DNA of 64,000 nucleotides from Haemophilus haemolyticus (GTDB taxonomy: Bacteria > Pseudomonadota > Gammaproteobacteria > Enterobacterales > Pasteurellaceae): NCBI RefSeq assembly GCF_003351405.1, contig NZ_CP031240.1, positions 1,852,321 through 1,916,320 of the forward strand, read 5' to 3'. A program made the position numbers and the translations under genes. This document shows positions 20,880 through 32,800 of this stretch, piece after piece (position 1 is the first letter of the stretch; the number at the start of each line of letters is the position of its first letter). The notes below the pieces were generated by a model. The model was given only the letters and a program-made list of their open reading frames with translations, searched no databases and was not told where the DNA came from.

Positions 20880-21325
20880 CCTACTTTTCTTTGCTTCGCC
20901 AAAGAAAAGTAGGCAAAAGAAAAGCGCCCCTGCTTTTCCTTATTTACTTTGTTTCATACAATTTGCTTAACGGAAATTTTCTGAACTCGCCGCAAACGGC
21001 TCAAACAGACGAAAATTTCCTACAAATTCTATGAAACAAAGGCGGAAAAGAAGGGAACCCATTTAATTCTACCAACAAATAAAACGACCTATAAAAACCT
21101 TCCTAAAACCAACCGCACTTTTTAAATGATCCTCCGATAAACTCGGGCCCCATATAAATCGCCTTTGCGACTTTCAATTTTTAGGCAATTTTCGTCTGTT
21201 TGAGCAACGAAGTTGCGAGTTCAGAAAATTGCCGTAAAGAAAATTGAAATAAAGCAAAGATCAGCGATTTAACTGGGGGTACTTTTCTTTGCTTACTTTC
21301 TTTTGTACAAGCAAAAGAAAGTAAG
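20880..21325. repeat. Intergenic inverted-repeat element between ycaO and gyrA
   Basis: This 568-bp gap has no gene. It is bounded by two similar hairpins, each a perfect 14-bp stem with a 6-nt loop: 20880-20893/20900-20913 (CCTACTTTTCTTTG arm) and 21292-21305/21312-21325 (CTTACTTTCTTTTG arm). Inside, a block near 20971-21022 (TTTTCTGAACTCGC ... GCTCAAACAGACGAAAAT) recurs inverted at about 21185-21232. It resembles dispersed non-coding dyad repeats of Haemophilus and looks like two copies arranged head to head. Confidence 0.7.
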
Positions 21326-21369
21326 TCGCCATTAGGCGAAATCCTAATGTAAAAAACATACCTTTATGC

Positions 21370-21375
21370 TATAAT
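21370..21375 (+). promoter_or_regulatory. Probable gyrA -10 element
   Basis: A perfect TATAAT lies 34 bp before the gyrA start codon. No convincing -35 hexamer is seen 16-18 bp upstream. Confidence 0.5.
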
Positions 21376-21408
21376 CCGCTACAATTTTTGATCAAAAAAG
21401 GAATACCA

Positions 21409-24051
21409 ATGACGGATTCAATCCAATCATCTATCACCCCTGTCAATATCGAAGAAGAACTCAAATCTTCCTACCTTGACTACGCGATGTCGGTTATCGT
21501 TGGGCGTGCATTACCTGACGTTCGAGATGGTTTAAAACCTGTTCACCGCCGCGTACTATTCTCAATGGATCGCGAAGGAAATACCGCCAATAAAAAATAT
21601 GTAAAATCAGCGCGTGTTGTAGGTGATGTAATCGGTAAATATCACCCGCATGGTGACTTAGCCGTTTACGATACCATCGTTCGTATGGCGCAACCATTCT
21701 CACTTCGCTATATGTTGGTTGATGGGCAAGGTAACTTTGGTTCAATTGATGGTGATGCGCCAGCTGCAATGCGTTATACCGAAGTACGTATGCAAAAAAT
21801 TACGCAAGCATTGCTCACTGATTTGGATAAAGAAACCGTCAATTTCTCGCCAAACTATGATGGCGAATTAATGATTCCAGATGTATTGCCAACTCGTATT
21901 CCAGCACTTTTAGCAAATGGTTCTTCTGGTATTGCGGTGGGGATGGCAACTAACATTCCTCCTCACAACTTAAATGAAGTATTAAATGGTTGTTTGGCTT
22001 ATATCGACAACAATGAAATTACCATTGATGAATTAATGCAACATATTCCTGGTCCAGACTTTCCAACGGCTGCGTTAATTAATGGTCGTAAAGGAATTGA
22101 AGAAGCCTATCGCACTGGTCGTGGTAAAGTGTATGTTCGTGCTCGTGCAACGGTAGAAACCAACGAAAAAGGACGCGAGCAAATTATCGTGTCTGAATTG
22201 CCATACCAAGTAAATAAAGCAAAATTAGTCGAGAAAATCGCTGAATTAATTCGCGAGAAAAAAATCGAAGGCATCAGCAATATTACTGACCTTTCAAACA
22301 AAGAAGGGATCCGTATTGAAATTGATATTAAACGTGATGCAGTAGGTGAAGTAGTATTAAACCATCTTTACTCGCTTACTCAAATGCAAGTGACTTTTGG
22401 TATCAATATGGTGGCATTGGATCACGGTCAGCCACGTTTATTTAATCTTAAAGAAATTATTGAATCCTTCGTTTTACACCGCCGTGAAGTGGTGACACGT
22501 CGTTCTATCTTTGAACTTCGCAAAGCGCGTGAACGCACGCACATTTTGGAAGGTTTAGCGGTTGCTCGTTCTAATATCGATGAAATGATTGCGATCATTC
22601 GTAACTCTAAAAACCGTGAAGAGGCTGCAGCAGCAATCAGTTCACGCTCTTGGACGTTACATAGCGATATTATTAATCTTCTTGATGTTTCTGCTCGTCC
22701 TGATGATTTAGAAGAAAATCTTGGTATTCAAGGTGAACAATATTACTTATCGCCAGCGCAAGTAAACGCAATTCTAGAACTTCGCTTACACCGTTTAACT
22801 GGCATTGCCTTTGAAGAAGTTGTAAAAGAATATGAAGAATTATTAGTTAAAATTGCGGATCTTCTTCATATTTTAAGTAGCGCAGAACGTTTAATGGAAG
22901 TGATTCGTGAAGAATTGGAAGAAGTGAAAGCACAATTCGGTGATGATCGTTTAACTGAAATTACCGCAGCTTCTGGCGATATTGATTTAGAAGATTTAAT
23001 CGCACAAGAAGATGTGGTTGTGACGCTTTCTCATGAAGGTTATGTAAAATACCAACCACTAACGGACTATGAAGCACAACGTCGTGGTGGTAAAGGCAAA
23101 TCTGCGACGAAGATGAAAGAAGAAGATTTCATCGAAAAATTACTGGTGGCAAATACTCACGATACTATCCTCTGTTTCTCTAGCCGTGGTCGTTTATATT
23201 GGTTGAAAGTATATCAACTTCCACAAGCAAGCCGTGGCGCACGTGGTCGTCCAATTGTGAATATTCTTCCGTTACAAGAAAACGAACGTATTACTGCAAT
23301 CTTGCCAGTTTCTGCTTACGAAGAAGATAAATTCGTGGTCATGGCAACTGCCGGCGGTATTGTGAAGAAAATCGCCTTAACCGAATTTAGCCGCCCACGT
23401 TCAAATGGTATCATCGCATTGAATTTACGTGATGAAGATGAATTAATCGGCGTGGATATTACTGATGGCAGCAACGAAATTATGTTGTTCTCATCACAAG
23501 GTCGCGTGGTACGTTTTGCGGAAAATGCTGTGCGTACAATGGGGCGTTTAGCAACAGGGGTTCGCGGTATTAAACTCGCTTTAACAAACGATATTTCTGA
23601 CGATGAAAGTGCGGTAGAAATTGAAGATATTTCTGATGACAACGCTGAAGCATCATTAGACTTAAATATCGATAAAGTGGTTTCTCTTGTTGTGCCAAAA
23701 GGTGAAGGTGCAATTTTAACCGCAACGCAAAACGGCTACGGAAAACGCACACAATTAAGTGAATACCCAACTAAATCACGTAATACAAAAGGCGTGATTT
23801 CGATTAAAGTGAGTGAACGCAATGGTAAAGTAGTTGCCGCAACTCAAGTAGAAGAAACAGACCAAATTATGTTAATCACTGATGCAGGAACCCTTGTTCG
23901 CACACGCGTAAGCGAGGTAAGCATCGTAGGTCGTAACACGCAAGGCGTTCGTTTAATTCGTACTGCAGATGATGAACATGTTGTAAGTTTAGAACGTGTT
24001 TGTGATGCAGATGAAGAGGATTCTTTAGAAGAAAGCGGTTCTGAAGAATAA
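21409..24051 (+). CDS. gyrA: DNA gyrase subunit A, with Ser84Leu
   Basis: An 880-aa type II topoisomerase subunit; it forms A2B2 gyrase with GyrB and supercoils DNA. The breakage-reunion domain includes the quinolone-determining region and the catalytic Tyr in [10 protein letters not shown] (about 120-129). The C-terminal beta-pinwheel (from about 530) ends in an acidic tail. Codon 84 (21658-21660) is TTA, leucine, in [11 protein letters not shown] where family members have Ser; Asp88 is intact. Leu at this position is a well-known quinolone-resistance substitution in H. influenzae. The frame opens at a TTG (21388), but ATG 21409 has the AAGGA site. An inverted uptake-sequence pair terminates the gene. 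Confidence 0.98.
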   Translation: MTDSIQSSITPVNIEEELKSSYLDYAMSVIVGRALPDVRDGLKPVHRRVLFSMDREGNTANKKYVKSARVVGDVIGKYHPHGDLAVYDTIVRMAQPFSLRYMLVDGQGNFGSIDGDAPAAMRYTEVRMQKITQALLTDLDKETVNFSPNYDGELMIPDVLPTRIPALLANGSSGIAVGMATNIPPHNLNEVLNGCLAYIDNNEITIDELMQHIPGPDFPTAALINGRKGIEEAYRTGRGKVYVRARATVETNEKGREQIIVSELPYQVNKAKLVEKIAELIREKKIEGISNITDLSNKEGIRIEIDIKRDAVGEVVLNHLYSLTQMQVTFGINMVALDHGQPRLFNLKEIIESFVLHRREVVTRRSIFELRKARERTHILEGLAVARSNIDEMIAIIRNSKNREEAAAAISSRSWTLHSDIINLLDVSARPDDLEENLGIQGEQYYLSPAQVNAILELRLHRLTGIAFEEVVKEYEELLVKIADLLHILSSAERLMEVIREELEEVKAQFGDDRLTEITAASGDIDLEDLIAQEDVVVTLSHEGYVKYQPLTDYEAQRRGGKGKSATKMKEEDFIEKLLVANTHDTILCFSSRGRLYWLKVYQLPQASRGARGRPIVNILPLQENERITAILPVSAYEEDKFVVMATAGGIVKKIALTEFSRPRSNGIIALNLRDEDELIGVDITDGSNEIMLFSSQGRVVRFAENAVRTMGRLATGVRGIKLALTNDISDDESAVEIEDISDDNAEASLDLNIDKVVSLVVPKGEGAILTATQNGYGKRTQLSEYPTKSRNTKGVISIKVSERNGKVVAATQVEETDQIMLITDAGTLVRTRVSEVSIVGRNTQGVRLIRTADDEHVVSLERVCDADEEDSLEESGSEE

Positions 24052-24080
24052 TCTATTATAAAAGAACCTATTATAAAAGA

Positions 24081-24113
24081 AAAAGTGCGGTGAAATTTCA
24101 CCGCGCTTTTTTT
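24081..24113. terminator. Bidirectional terminator made of inverted uptake sequences
   Basis: AAAAGTGCGGTGAAA pairs with TTTCACCGCGCTTTT (one G-T wobble) and is followed by T-runs on both strands. It sits between convergent gyrA and metX. Confidence 0.88.
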
Positions 24114-24121
24114 ATGACTAA

Positions 24122-25198
24122 CTAATTCCCCGCCAAACCATCTCTAATTCGTTTTTCAAACTGATCATAATCCACTAAAAACGCATCGTGTCCGTAATCT
24201 GATGGGAATTCGTAAAAATGTAGATCGACTCCACTTTGTTCTAAAAGCTGTTTACTTTTATAAAGGTCAACTGGCTTAAAAAGTTGATCTGTTGTCACTG
24301 AAACCAACGTATAGCGTGCCTTAATGCGTGATAATGCCTCTTTGACATTTTCATACCCAATGCTTGGATCATACATATCCAACGCCCGTAACAAATGCAA
24401 ATAACTATTAGCATCGAAACGTTCTAAAAATTTTTTGCCTTGATAAGAAAGGTAGGATTCAACTTGAAAGTAGTCGCCCCAAAAGCTGCCATCTGATTTT
24501 GTTGCTCGTCCAAAAGCTTTTGCAAGCTGTAAATCAGTGCGGTAAGTCAACATACCTAGCATACGAGCAATAGATAGCCCTTGATCCGGCGGTGTACCAT
24601 CATAGTAATCGCCACTGTTAAAATTAGGGTCATTAATGATCGCTTGACGCATAACATGGTTAAATCCTATGGCTTCCGCACTAAAATAAATGGATGAGCA
24701 AAGATTCACGATATTATCCATAAAATCAGGGTAATCAATCGCCCATTGGTTCGCTTGCATGCCGCCAAAAGATCCACCAATAATAGCTTTTAAATGGCTA
24801 ATACCAAGATGCTCAAGCAAGGCTTTCTGCACTTTGACAATATCTTGCACGACAATATTAGGAAATTGGCTACCATAAGGTTTACCCGTTTGCGGATTAA
24901 TCGATGAAGGCCCAGTTGTTCCCTTGCAACCACCTAATACGTTCGAACTAATAAAAAAATAACGATCCGTATCCAATGCTAAACCTGCTCCCATAAAATT
25001 CTGCCACCATCCATCTCGACCATCATCGAAATAAGGCTCAGCATCGCCAGTCAAAGCGTGACAAATTAATACCGCATTATCTTTTTCGGCATTGAGCGTA
25101 CCATAAGTTTGATACGCAACATTGATATGGGAAAGCTTGCCACCAAGCGTCATGGTTAAAGGCTGTGTGTCAAAAAGCACTACATTTTGCACAGACAT
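24122..25198 (-). CDS. metX: Homoserine O-acetyltransferase
   Basis: A 358-aa alpha/beta-hydrolase that transfers acetyl from acetyl-CoA to homoserine, the first committed step of methionine synthesis. The nucleophile Ser143 is in GGSFGGMQ; the Asp-His pair is in the C-terminal region (VTTDQLF and DYGHDAFL). The N-terminal HALTGDAEP segment is typical of MetX. A good promoter with a putative MetJ operator lies upstream (25232-25288), and the gene is convergent with gyrA. Confidence 0.95.
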   Translation of the reverse strand: MSVQNVVLFDTQPLTMTLGGKLSHINVAYQTYGTLNAEKDNAVLICHALTGDAEPYFDDGRDGWWQNFMGAGLALDTDRYFFISSNVLGGCKGTTGPSSINPQTGKPYGSQFPNIVVQDIVKVQKALLEHLGISHLKAIIGGSFGGMQANQWAIDYPDFMDNIVNLCSSIYFSAEAIGFNHVMRQAIINDPNFNSGDYYDGTPPDQGLSIARMLGMLTYRTDLQLAKAFGRATKSDGSFWGDYFQVESYLSYQGKKFLERFDANSYLHLLRALDMYDPSIGYENVKEALSRIKARYTLVSVTTDQLFKPVDLYKSKQLLEQSGVDLHFYEFPSDYGHDAFLVDYDQFEKRIRDGLAGN

Positions 25199-25231
25199 TG
25201 GAAACCTATTGTAATAATCATAATGGCACTT

Positions 25232-25261
25232 AAACTATCAGTAAGTCGATTAGGTTGTCAA
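25232..25261 (-). promoter_or_regulatory. Probable metX promoter
   Basis: On the minus strand a perfect -35 (TTGACA, 25261-25256) is followed after 18 bp by TAGTTT (25237-25232) as a weak -10, ending 34 bp before the metX ATG. Confidence 0.5.
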
Positions 25262-25266
25262 GAAAT

Positions 25267-25288
25267 TTTAGCCGTCTAAACGGCTAAA
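25267..25288. promoter_or_regulatory. Putative MetJ operator upstream of metX
   Basis: TTTAGCCGT-CTAA-ACGGCTAAA is a 9-bp inverted repeat that contains two adjacent 8-mers (AGCCGTCT, AAACGGCT) close to the MetJ box AGACGTCT (one and two mismatches). It touches the upstream side of the metX -35. The assignment rests on similarity and on metX being a typical MetJ target. Confidence 0.45.
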
Positions 25289-25355
25289 TTATCACACATC
25301 AATGCAATTCATAAAATCCATCAAATTCTCCTTGAAGTGCGGAGAATTTTTCATT

Positions 25356-26042
25356 ATGTTTACAGACATGATAATAAAAAAATTACCATCAAAATTAACC
25401 GCACTTTTTCGTATATCGCTCTATACAATCTTTGCACTGATTATGCTTTGCTTGCTTGTCGATAAAGGCGTAAGTTTTTACGTGCGTGATAAGGTATTTA
25501 CGAATATTGATGAACTCCCTCCTCGCGCATATGCTCTTGTGCTAGGCACATCAAAATATATTATTGGTGGAAAACCTAATGCTTATTACGAGTATCGTTT
25601 AGCCGCTGCAAAAGAGTTGATCGATCATCAGAAAGTCAATTATCTTTTATTAAGTGGCGATAATCGCACGGTCCAATATAATGAACCAAGAGCAATGTTT
25701 CGTGATTTACGAAAAATGGGCGTATCTGAAGCCTCTATGTTCCGTGATTTTGCTGGTTTCCGCACGCTAGATTCCATTATCCGCGCAGATAAAATTTTCC
25801 AAGTACAAGCATTTACGATTGTTAGCCAAAAATTTCATTGCGAACGCGCACTTTTAATTGCCAAAGCACATGATATTGACGCGATTTGTTTTGTAGCAAA
25901 ACAACCTGAATTACATCTATCTACTCTAATAAGAGAAGTTTTTGCGCGTATAAAAGCGGTTTTGGATTTGATATTAGGTGTTGAACCTTATTTTTTGGGA
26001 GAGCCAGAACCACTACCCTCCCCTATAAATAAGGTAAATTGA
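25356..26042 (+). CDS. SanA/YdcF-family (DUF218) membrane protein
   Basis: A 228-aa protein with one N-terminal membrane helix (about residues 18-36) and a DUF218 domain, predicted periplasmic. The order of blocks (ALVLGTSKY, NAYYEYRL, NYLLLSGDN, NEPRAM, FRTLDSI, FHCERAL) matches E. coli SanA, which affects envelope integrity and vancomycin exclusion. An earlier in-frame ATG at 25302 would add 18 residues; ATG 25356, behind GGAGAA, puts the membrane helix in the SanA position. It is transcribed divergently from metX and ends 3 bp from convergent folC. Confidence 0.85.
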   Translation: MFTDMIIKKLPSKLTALFRISLYTIFALIMLCLLVDKGVSFYVRDKVFTNIDELPPRAYALVLGTSKYIIGGKPNAYYEYRLAAAKELIDHQKVNYLLLSGDNRTVQYNEPRAMFRDLRKMGVSEASMFRDFAGFRTLDSIIRADKIFQVQAFTIVSQKFHCERALLIAKAHDIDAICFVAKQPELHLSTLIREVFARIKAVLDLILGVEPYFLGEPEPLPSPINKVN

Positions 26043-26045
26043 TAT

Positions 26046-27359
26046 TTACTCTACAACAGACCAAAATTCGGCTACGGTGTGGAAAGATCCAAAGACTAAA
26101 ACCACATCATTTTTTACTGCACTTTTGAGGGCTGTACGCACGCCATCCATAACAGAATTATCTGATGTAGCTTGAACATGTGGGAAATAACTTTTCAGTT
26201 TATCAGCTAATTCATCGCCTGACTGCCCGCGATAGCCACCTAAGGTTACACAATGCCATTCATCAATAATAGGCGTTAAATGCGCAAATACCCCATTTGC
26301 ATCTTTGTCTTTGAGCATCCCACATACGGCAATCATTTTGCCCTCTATGCTATGTTTAAGTGCGGTTAATTTTTCAGATAAATATTTTGCAGCGTGAGGA
26401 TTATGCCCCACGTCAACGATGATTGTTGGCAAGGTTTCAACTGGTACGCCAAGGTAATCCGCTAATTTTTCACGTCTATCTGCTTTTATTACTTGAAAAC
26501 GACCAACCAACTCCACCTCTTGCAAAGATTTTCGCAAAGTCTGTTCTGAAATATCAAAAGGCAAGTATTGAACAGCAGCAAGAGCCGTTGCAGCATTCGC
26601 CAATGGAATCTGACAAATCGGTAAATTTTCTAACCGCACTTTTTTATTTTGCCATTGCCAATTTTTGGCATTTTGCTCAAACGACCAATCCACATCACGT
26701 CGAGAAACTTGGCAATGTAATTTTTCAGCTTGATCGAGCATTATTTGCGGCACATTGGGTTCGCCAATCACAACAGGACAATTTTCACGGAAAATTCCTG
26801 CTTTTTCAAAAGCAATAGCCTCTCTGGTATCCCCAAGAAAATCAGTGTGATCAATATCGATGCTAGTAATCACCGCAAGATGGCTATCCACAATATTGGT
26901 CGCATCTAAACGTCCACCCAACCCCACTTCTAAAATCACCACATCTAATTTTGCTTGCTTAAATAAATGCAAGGCAGAAAGGGTACTAAATTCAAAATAA
27001 GTCAGCGATTCTGTTTTGTTTTCATCAATAAAAGCAAAAGAGGCGGTATGTGCTTCATCGGGTAAATCTTGATTTTGAATGCGTACTCGCTCGTTATAAC
27101 GTAGTAAATGAGGCGAAGAATACACGCCCACACGTAATCCGTGATTAAGCAGAATCGTTTCTAACAAACGGCAAGTCGTGCCTTTACCATTCGTCCCTCC
27201 CACCGTTATCACATAAGGGGCAGGATGAAGTAAATCCAGTTTTTCTGCCACGGATTTAATACGATCTAAACCAAGATCAATAGGTTTAAAATGGCTTTTT
27301 TCCAAATAAGAAAGCCACTCAGCGAGTGGCGAAGTGGCTTTAAGTTGCATATTATTCAT
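26046..27359 (-). CDS. folC: Dihydrofolate synthase / folylpolyglutamate synthase
   Basis: A 437-aa Mur-ligase-type ATPase that joins glutamate to dihydropteroate and lengthens folate polyglutamates. The P-loop [11 protein letters not shown] is at about 52-62, DATN and the HTDFLG segment in the central domain, and the C-terminal Rossmann-like domain contains VDVGHNPHA. Its ATG overlaps the accD stop region by 8 bp (27352-27359), so the two are translationally coupled; a second ATG lies three codons later. This accD-folC pairing is common in gammaproteobacteria. Confidence 0.96.
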   Translation of the reverse strand: MNNMQLKATSPLAEWLSYLEKSHFKPIDLGLDRIKSVAEKLDLLHPAPYVITVGGTNGKGTTCRLLETILLNHGLRVGVYSSPHLLRYNERVRIQNQDLPDEAHTASFAFIDENKTESLTYFEFSTLSALHLFKQAKLDVVILEVGLGGRLDATNIVDSHLAVITSIDIDHTDFLGDTREAIAFEKAGIFRENCPVVIGEPNVPQIMLDQAEKLHCQVSRRDVDWSFEQNAKNWQWQNKKVRLENLPICQIPLANAATALAAVQYLPFDISEQTLRKSLQEVELVGRFQVIKADRREKLADYLGVPVETLPTIIVDVGHNPHAAKYLSEKLTALKHSIEGKMIAVCGMLKDKDANGVFAHLTPIIDEWHCVTLGGYRGQSGDELADKLKSYFPHVQATSDNSVMDGVRTALKSAVKNDVVLVFGSFHTVAEFWSVVE

Positions 27360-28242
27360 CTTCTGAAATAAGTTCAGGTTCTACAAAAGGAGAAGGTTGA
27401 TTCGTTAATTTACTCAGTACACTTGCTAAAGTTTTACGCATTTCTGAACGTTTTACGATCATATCAATTGCCCCTTTCTCAAGTAGAAACTCACTACGTT
27501 GGAAACCTTCTGGAAGTTTTTCACGTACGGTTTGTTCAATAACGCGCGGCCCCGCAAACCCAATTAAAGCTTTTGGCTCGGCAATATTTAAATCACCTAA
27601 CATCGCAAAACTTGCTGATACGCCGCCTAAAGTTGGATCTGTTAATACTGAAATAAATGGCACGCCTTTTTCACGCATTTGGGCAAGTACTGCACTGGTT
27701 TTTGCCATTTGCATTAAAGAGAATAATGCTTCCTGCATACGTGCACCACCACTTGCAGAGAAACATACAAACGGACAATTCATTTCCATTGCCTTTTCAG
27801 CTGCTTTAACAAATTTTGCACCAACCACAGAACCCATTGAACCGCCCATAAAAGCAAAGTTCGATGCAGCCACAACAATTGGCATATTATAAAGTGTACC
27901 AGTCATGGTAATTAACGCATCTTTTTCACCCGTTTCTTTTTGCGCCGCACTGATACGATCTTTATATTTCTTTAAGTCTTTAAATTTTAAAATATCTTTT
28001 GGTTCTAAATCTGCCGCAATTTCTTGGCTTGAACCTTCGTCCAATAATTTTAATAAACGCTCACGTGCGTCAATACGCATATGATGACCACATTTAGGGC
28101 AAACATAAAGATTACGTTTAAGTTCTTCACTATAAAGTACTTGTTCACAAGAAGTACATTTTGTCCACACGCCTTCCGGCACATTTGCTTTTCGACTAGA
28201 AGAAGACGGACTTTTACTAAAAATTCGGTTAATCCAGCTCAT
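27352..28242 (-). CDS. accD: Acetyl-CoA carboxylase carboxyltransferase beta subunit
   Basis: A 296-aa subunit of the cytoplasmic carboxyltransferase (with AccA) that makes malonyl-CoA for fatty-acid synthesis. A four-cysteine zinc ribbon (C29, C32, C48, C51) is at the N-terminus, the region known to bind DNA and mRNA in E. coli AccD. The crotonase-fold core includes [12 protein letters not shown] and SGGARMQEA. It is the first gene of the accD-folC pair. The 202-bp gap to htrA holds divergent promoters I cannot pinpoint. Confidence 0.97.
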   Translation of the reverse strand: MSWINRIFSKSPSSSSRKANVPEGVWTKCTSCEQVLYSEELKRNLYVCPKCGHHMRIDARERLLKLLDEGSSQEIAADLEPKDILKFKDLKKYKDRISAAQKETGEKDALITMTGTLYNMPIVVAASNFAFMGGSMGSVVGAKFVKAAEKAMEMNCPFVCFSASGGARMQEALFSLMQMAKTSAVLAQMREKGVPFISVLTDPTLGGVSASFAMLGDLNIAEPKALIGFAGPRVIEQTVREKLPEGFQRSEFLLEKGAIDMIVKRSEMRKTLASVLSKLTNQPSPFVEPELISEDE

Positions 28243-28444
28243 TTTTCGACCTTTTTATTGACTAGAAAATTCTGCGTATTAGAGCATAAATTTGCAGAAT
28301 TTGCTACTTGTAAGGCGTTTTTGTACTGCTCCGATTTCCTTTAGAGACTTTCAATAAATATGAGAAATAAATCTATGATTGAACATTTTTTTTATTTCTT
28401 TGTCTCATAGACCATGTTATCTGAAATCTATTTTGGAGTATTTT

Positions 28445-29836
28445 ATGAAAAAAACACGTTTTGTATTAAGCAGTATTGCTCTCGGATTAAGTGTCTTGAG
28501 TACACCATTTGTGACTCAAGCTGGTTTACCGAGTTTTATTTCAGAGCAAAATAGTTTGGCGCCCATGTTAGAAAAAGTTCAACCTGCAGTAGTGACACTT
28601 TCTGTTGAAGGAAAAGCAAAAGTTGACTCACGTTCTCCTTTTCAAGACGATATTCCTGAAGAATTTAAATTCTTCTTCGGCGATCGTTTTGCTGAACAAT
28701 TTGGTGGACGCGGAGAGTCAAAACGTAACTTCCGTGGTTTAGGTTCTGGTGTCATTATTAATGCAAGCAAAGGCTATGTTTTAACAAATAATCATGTTAT
28801 TGACGGGGCTGATAAAATCACTGTGCAATTACAAGATGGCCGAGAGTTTAAAGCCAAATTAGTGGGTAAAGATGAGCAATCAGATATTGCGTTAGTACAG
28901 CTTGAAAAACCAAGTAATTTAACAGAAATCAAATTTGCTGATTCCGATAAATTACGAGTAGGCGATTTCACTGTTGCAATTGGTAATCCATTTGGTTTAG
29001 GCCAAACTGTGACATCAGGTATTGTTTCTGCATTAGGTCGCTCAACTGGCTCTGATAGCGGTGCTTATGAAAACTATATTCAAACTGATGCTGCGGTAAA
29101 CCGCGGTAATTCAGGTGGTGCATTAGTCAACCTAAATGGTGAACTCATTGGTATCAACACCGCGATTATTTCGCCAAGTGGTGGCAATGCGGGAATTGCC
29201 TTTGCGATTCCAAGTAATCAAGCAAATAATTTAGTACAACAAATTCTAGAATTTGGTGAAGTACGCCGAGGGTTGCTTGGTATTAAAGGTGGCGAACTCA
29301 ATGCTGATTTAGCCAAAGCCTTTAATGTAAGCGCGCAACAAGGTGCATTTGTAAGTGAAGTTTTACCGAAATCTGCAGCTGAAAAAGCTGGCATTAAAGC
29401 GGGGGATATTATCACGGCGATGAATGGTCAAAAAATCTCAAGTTTCGCAGAAATGCGTGCAAAAATTGCCACCTCTGGTGCAGGAAAAGAGATCAGTTTA
29501 ACTTACTTACGCGATGGTAAATCTCACGATGTTAAAGTGAAATTACAAGCGGATGATGGAAATCAACTTTCCTCTAAAACGGAATTGCCTGCATTAGATG
29601 GCGCGACATTGAAAAACTATGATGCAAAAGGCATCAAAGGGATTGAAATCACCAAAGTTCAACCGAACTCGCTTGCTGCGCAACGAGGTTTAAAAGCTGG
29701 CGATATTATTATTGGTATAAACCGTCAACTGGTTGAAAACACGGCTGAATTAAGTAAAGCGCTTGATGATGAACCATCGGCTGTAGCCTTAAATATTTTA
29801 CGTGGAGACAACAATTTTTACTTATTAGTACAATAA
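28445..29836 (+). CDS. htrA: Periplasmic serine protease HtrA/DegP
   Basis: A 463-aa periplasmic protease-chaperone that degrades misfolded envelope proteins under heat or oxidative stress. It has a signal peptide with cleavage after TQA (about residue 26), a trypsin-like domain with catalytic triad His117 (TNNHV), Asp147 (SDIAL) and Ser223 (GNSGGAL), and two C-terminal PDZ domains (about 265-355 and 375-463). The open frame extends upstream from a weak start, but ATG 28445 with TTGGAG gives a proper signal peptide. H. influenzae HtrA is a known surface/vaccine antigen. Confidence 0.96.
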   Translation: MKKTRFVLSSIALGLSVLSTPFVTQAGLPSFISEQNSLAPMLEKVQPAVVTLSVEGKAKVDSRSPFQDDIPEEFKFFFGDRFAEQFGGRGESKRNFRGLGSGVIINASKGYVLTNNHVIDGADKITVQLQDGREFKAKLVGKDEQSDIALVQLEKPSNLTEIKFADSDKLRVGDFTVAIGNPFGLGQTVTSGIVSALGRSTGSDSGAYENYIQTDAAVNRGNSGGALVNLNGELIGINTAIISPSGGNAGIAFAIPSNQANNLVQQILEFGEVRRGLLGIKGGELNADLAKAFNVSAQQGAFVSEVLPKSAAEKAGIKAGDIITAMNGQKISSFAEMRAKIATSGAGKEISLTYLRDGKSHDVKVKLQADDGNQLSSKTELPALDGATLKNYDAKGIKGIEITKVQPNSLAAQRGLKAGDIIIGINRQLVENTAELSKALDDEPSAVALNILRGDNNFYLLVQ

Positions 29837-29861
29837 TTCTTCCACCAAAGATATAAACAAA

Positions 29862-29892
29862 AAGTCCGATCATGATGATCGGACTTCTTTTT
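29862..29892. terminator. Terminator between convergent htrA and mfd
   Basis: AAGTCCGATCAT pairs perfectly with ATGATCGGACTT (29862-29873 and 29875-29886), followed by CTTTTTTT on the plus strand. Confidence 0.87.
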
Positions 29893-32800
29893 TATGAAGC
29901 AATTGCTTTCAACAAATCTACCACAAATTCTAACCGCACTTTGTTATCAGATAGGTCTTTCATAAACTTAAATTTCAATGGACCATCAAATCGATACACA
30001 ATAGGTTCTTTTTGAATTAATTGAATAAATTTATCTGGATTCACTTGTGCTTTTGGTGAAAACTCAATAAAACCGCCTTGCGTTCCTGCATCAATGCGCA
30101 CAACTTTCAACGGTTCAACCAACAAACGTAACTCTGCAATTTGCAGTAGATTTTTTGTCGCATCTGGCAATAATCCGAATCGGTCTATCAACTCAACTTT
30201 TAACTCGTCCAATTCAGCTTTACTCTCTGCTGCGGCAATACGTTTATAAAAGGATAAACGCATATTCACATCACCTAGATAATCATCTGGCAATAAAGCA
30301 GGCACGCGTAATTCAATATCCGCTTGTTGTTGAGTCAATTCTTCTAATGATGGTTCACGTCCTTCTTTTAATGCTTTAACCGCTGCATCCAATAATTCCA
30401 TATAAAGCGAAAAACCAATGCTTTCTATTTGTCCGCTTTGTTCATTTCCAAGTAATTCGCCAGCGCCACGAATCTCTAAATCATGAGTAGCCAAGATAAA
30501 ACCAGCCCCAAGGTTATCAAGATTTTCTAACGCATCTAGGCGTCGTTCGGCATCTTTTGTCATCATTTTTGGCGGTGGCGTAAGCAAATAAGCATAAGCT
30601 TGATGATGTGAACGCCCGACTCGTCCGCGTAATTGATGTAACTGAGCCAAACCAAAATGATCTGCTCGTTCAATAATAATGGTATTTGCTGTTGGTACAT
30701 CAATACCCGTTTCAATAATGGTTGAACAAACTAAGACGTTATAACGCTGATGATAAAAATCACTCATCACACGTTCTAGTTCACGTTCTCGCATCTGTCC
30801 ATGCCCCACAATCACTCGCGCTTCAGGCACAAGTGCGGTCAGTTTTTCTGCTGTATTTTCAATACTTGCGACATCATTGTGGAGATAATAAACCTGCCCG
30901 CCACGGAGAATTTCACGCAAAATTGCTTCTCGTACAACAAGATCGTCATTCTGGCGGACGAAGGTTTTAATACTTAATCGGCGAGCAGGTGGCGTAGAAA
31001 TAATGGAAAGATCACGAATACCATTCATCGCCATATTAAGCGTTCTTGGAATTGGCGTTGCCGTTAGTGTAAGAATATCGATATTCGCACGGAGCTGTTT
31101 AATTTTCTCTTTTTGGCCCACACCGAAACGATGTTCTTCATCAATAATCAACAAGCCAAGATCGTTAAATTTGACATCTGATTGAATTAATTTATGAGTA
31201 CCAATTAGAATATCGACTTTACCTTCTGCAAGGTTTTCCAGAATTTGTTTTTGTTCTTTTGCAGTTTTAAAACGCGATAATACTTCTACGTTTACAGGCA
31301 AATTCGCAAAACGATCTTTAAAATTCTCATAATGCTGTTGGGCTAAAAGTGTGGTTGGCACTAGCACTGCTACTTGCTTATGATTCATAACAGCCAAAAA
31401 CGCAGCACGCATTGCCACTTCAGTTTTACCAAAACCTACATCACCGCAAACAAGGCGATCCATTGCTTTTGGCTGACACATATCCGAAATCACTGCATTA
31501 ATTGCCATTTCCTGATCATAAGTTTCTTCAAAAGGAAAAGTTGCAGCAAATTGTTGAAATTCTTCACGATCATATTTAAAGGCAAAACCTTTCTTCGCTT
31601 CACGTTGTGCGTAAACATCTAGTAACTCGGCCGCCACATCACGAATTTTCTCCGCTGCTTTTTGGCGTGATTTCGCCCAAGCCTCGTTACCCAATTTATG
31701 TAATGGTGCACTTTCATCAGAACCACCAACATAACGGCTAATCAAATGTAATGAAGTAACAGGCACATAAAGTTTTGATTCATTTGCATAATTTAGCAGC
31801 AAATATTCTGCTTTAATGCCACCTGTATCTAAGGTAACCAAACCGCCATAACGCCCCACACCGTGATCAAGATGCACAACTGGCTGCCCTATTTTCAGCT
31901 CGGCAAGATTGCGCACAAGCGTATCAGGATTAATCATTTTACGCTTATCTCTAGAACGTTGTTGAACACGTTCGCCAAGTAAATTAGCTTCACCAATAAT
32001 CGCAACAGGAAGCGATTGTTCAATAATAAAACCTTGTTCAAGAGAACTAACTAACAAGCTAAATTTTTCATTTTCAGCCTGTTCCAAGGATTGAATTTGT
32101 TTTGGCTTGAGTTTTAATGCTGAAAGCAAATCAAGCAACGTCTCTCGGCGACCTTCCGTCTCCACCGAAAACAGTACATTTCCTTTAAAATGCTCAATAA
32201 ATTGGCGTAATTGCTCCAATGGTTCTTTTTGCTGGGATTGGATAGTCACTTCTGGCAAAGCGGCAACAGGTAAATTTTTCTGGCGTACCGATGACCGCAC
32301 TTTTTCCGCTTTAAATGTAATGCGTGGATAAAATTTCAATCGGCGATTAACTTCATCAACATTAAGCCATAATTTTTCAGGCGATAAAAGCGGACGCATC
32401 GGATCCACTTTACGTTGTTCATAACGCTGTTTGGCATCTTGATAAAAACGCTCACCTTGCATTTGGTTGTTTTCCATATCCACAAACAGCGTTTGTTCTG
32501 GCAAATAATCAAACAACGTTGCCATTTCAGAAAAGAAAAGTGGCTGCCAATATTCAATGCCAGAAATCAATGTACCTTTACTGATTTGCTGATAAATATG
32601 TTCGGGATCTCGACGAATTTCACCAAAGGTTTCACGAAATTGTGCACGGAAAAATTCAATCCCTTTGTCATCTGTTGGAAATTCGTGCGCTGGCAAAAGA
32701 TTAATTGAGTTAATTTCATCAAGAGTACGTTGCGTATCCACATCAAAAGTGCGAATGGAATCAATTTCATCATCAAAGAAATCAAGACGAAAAGGCACCG

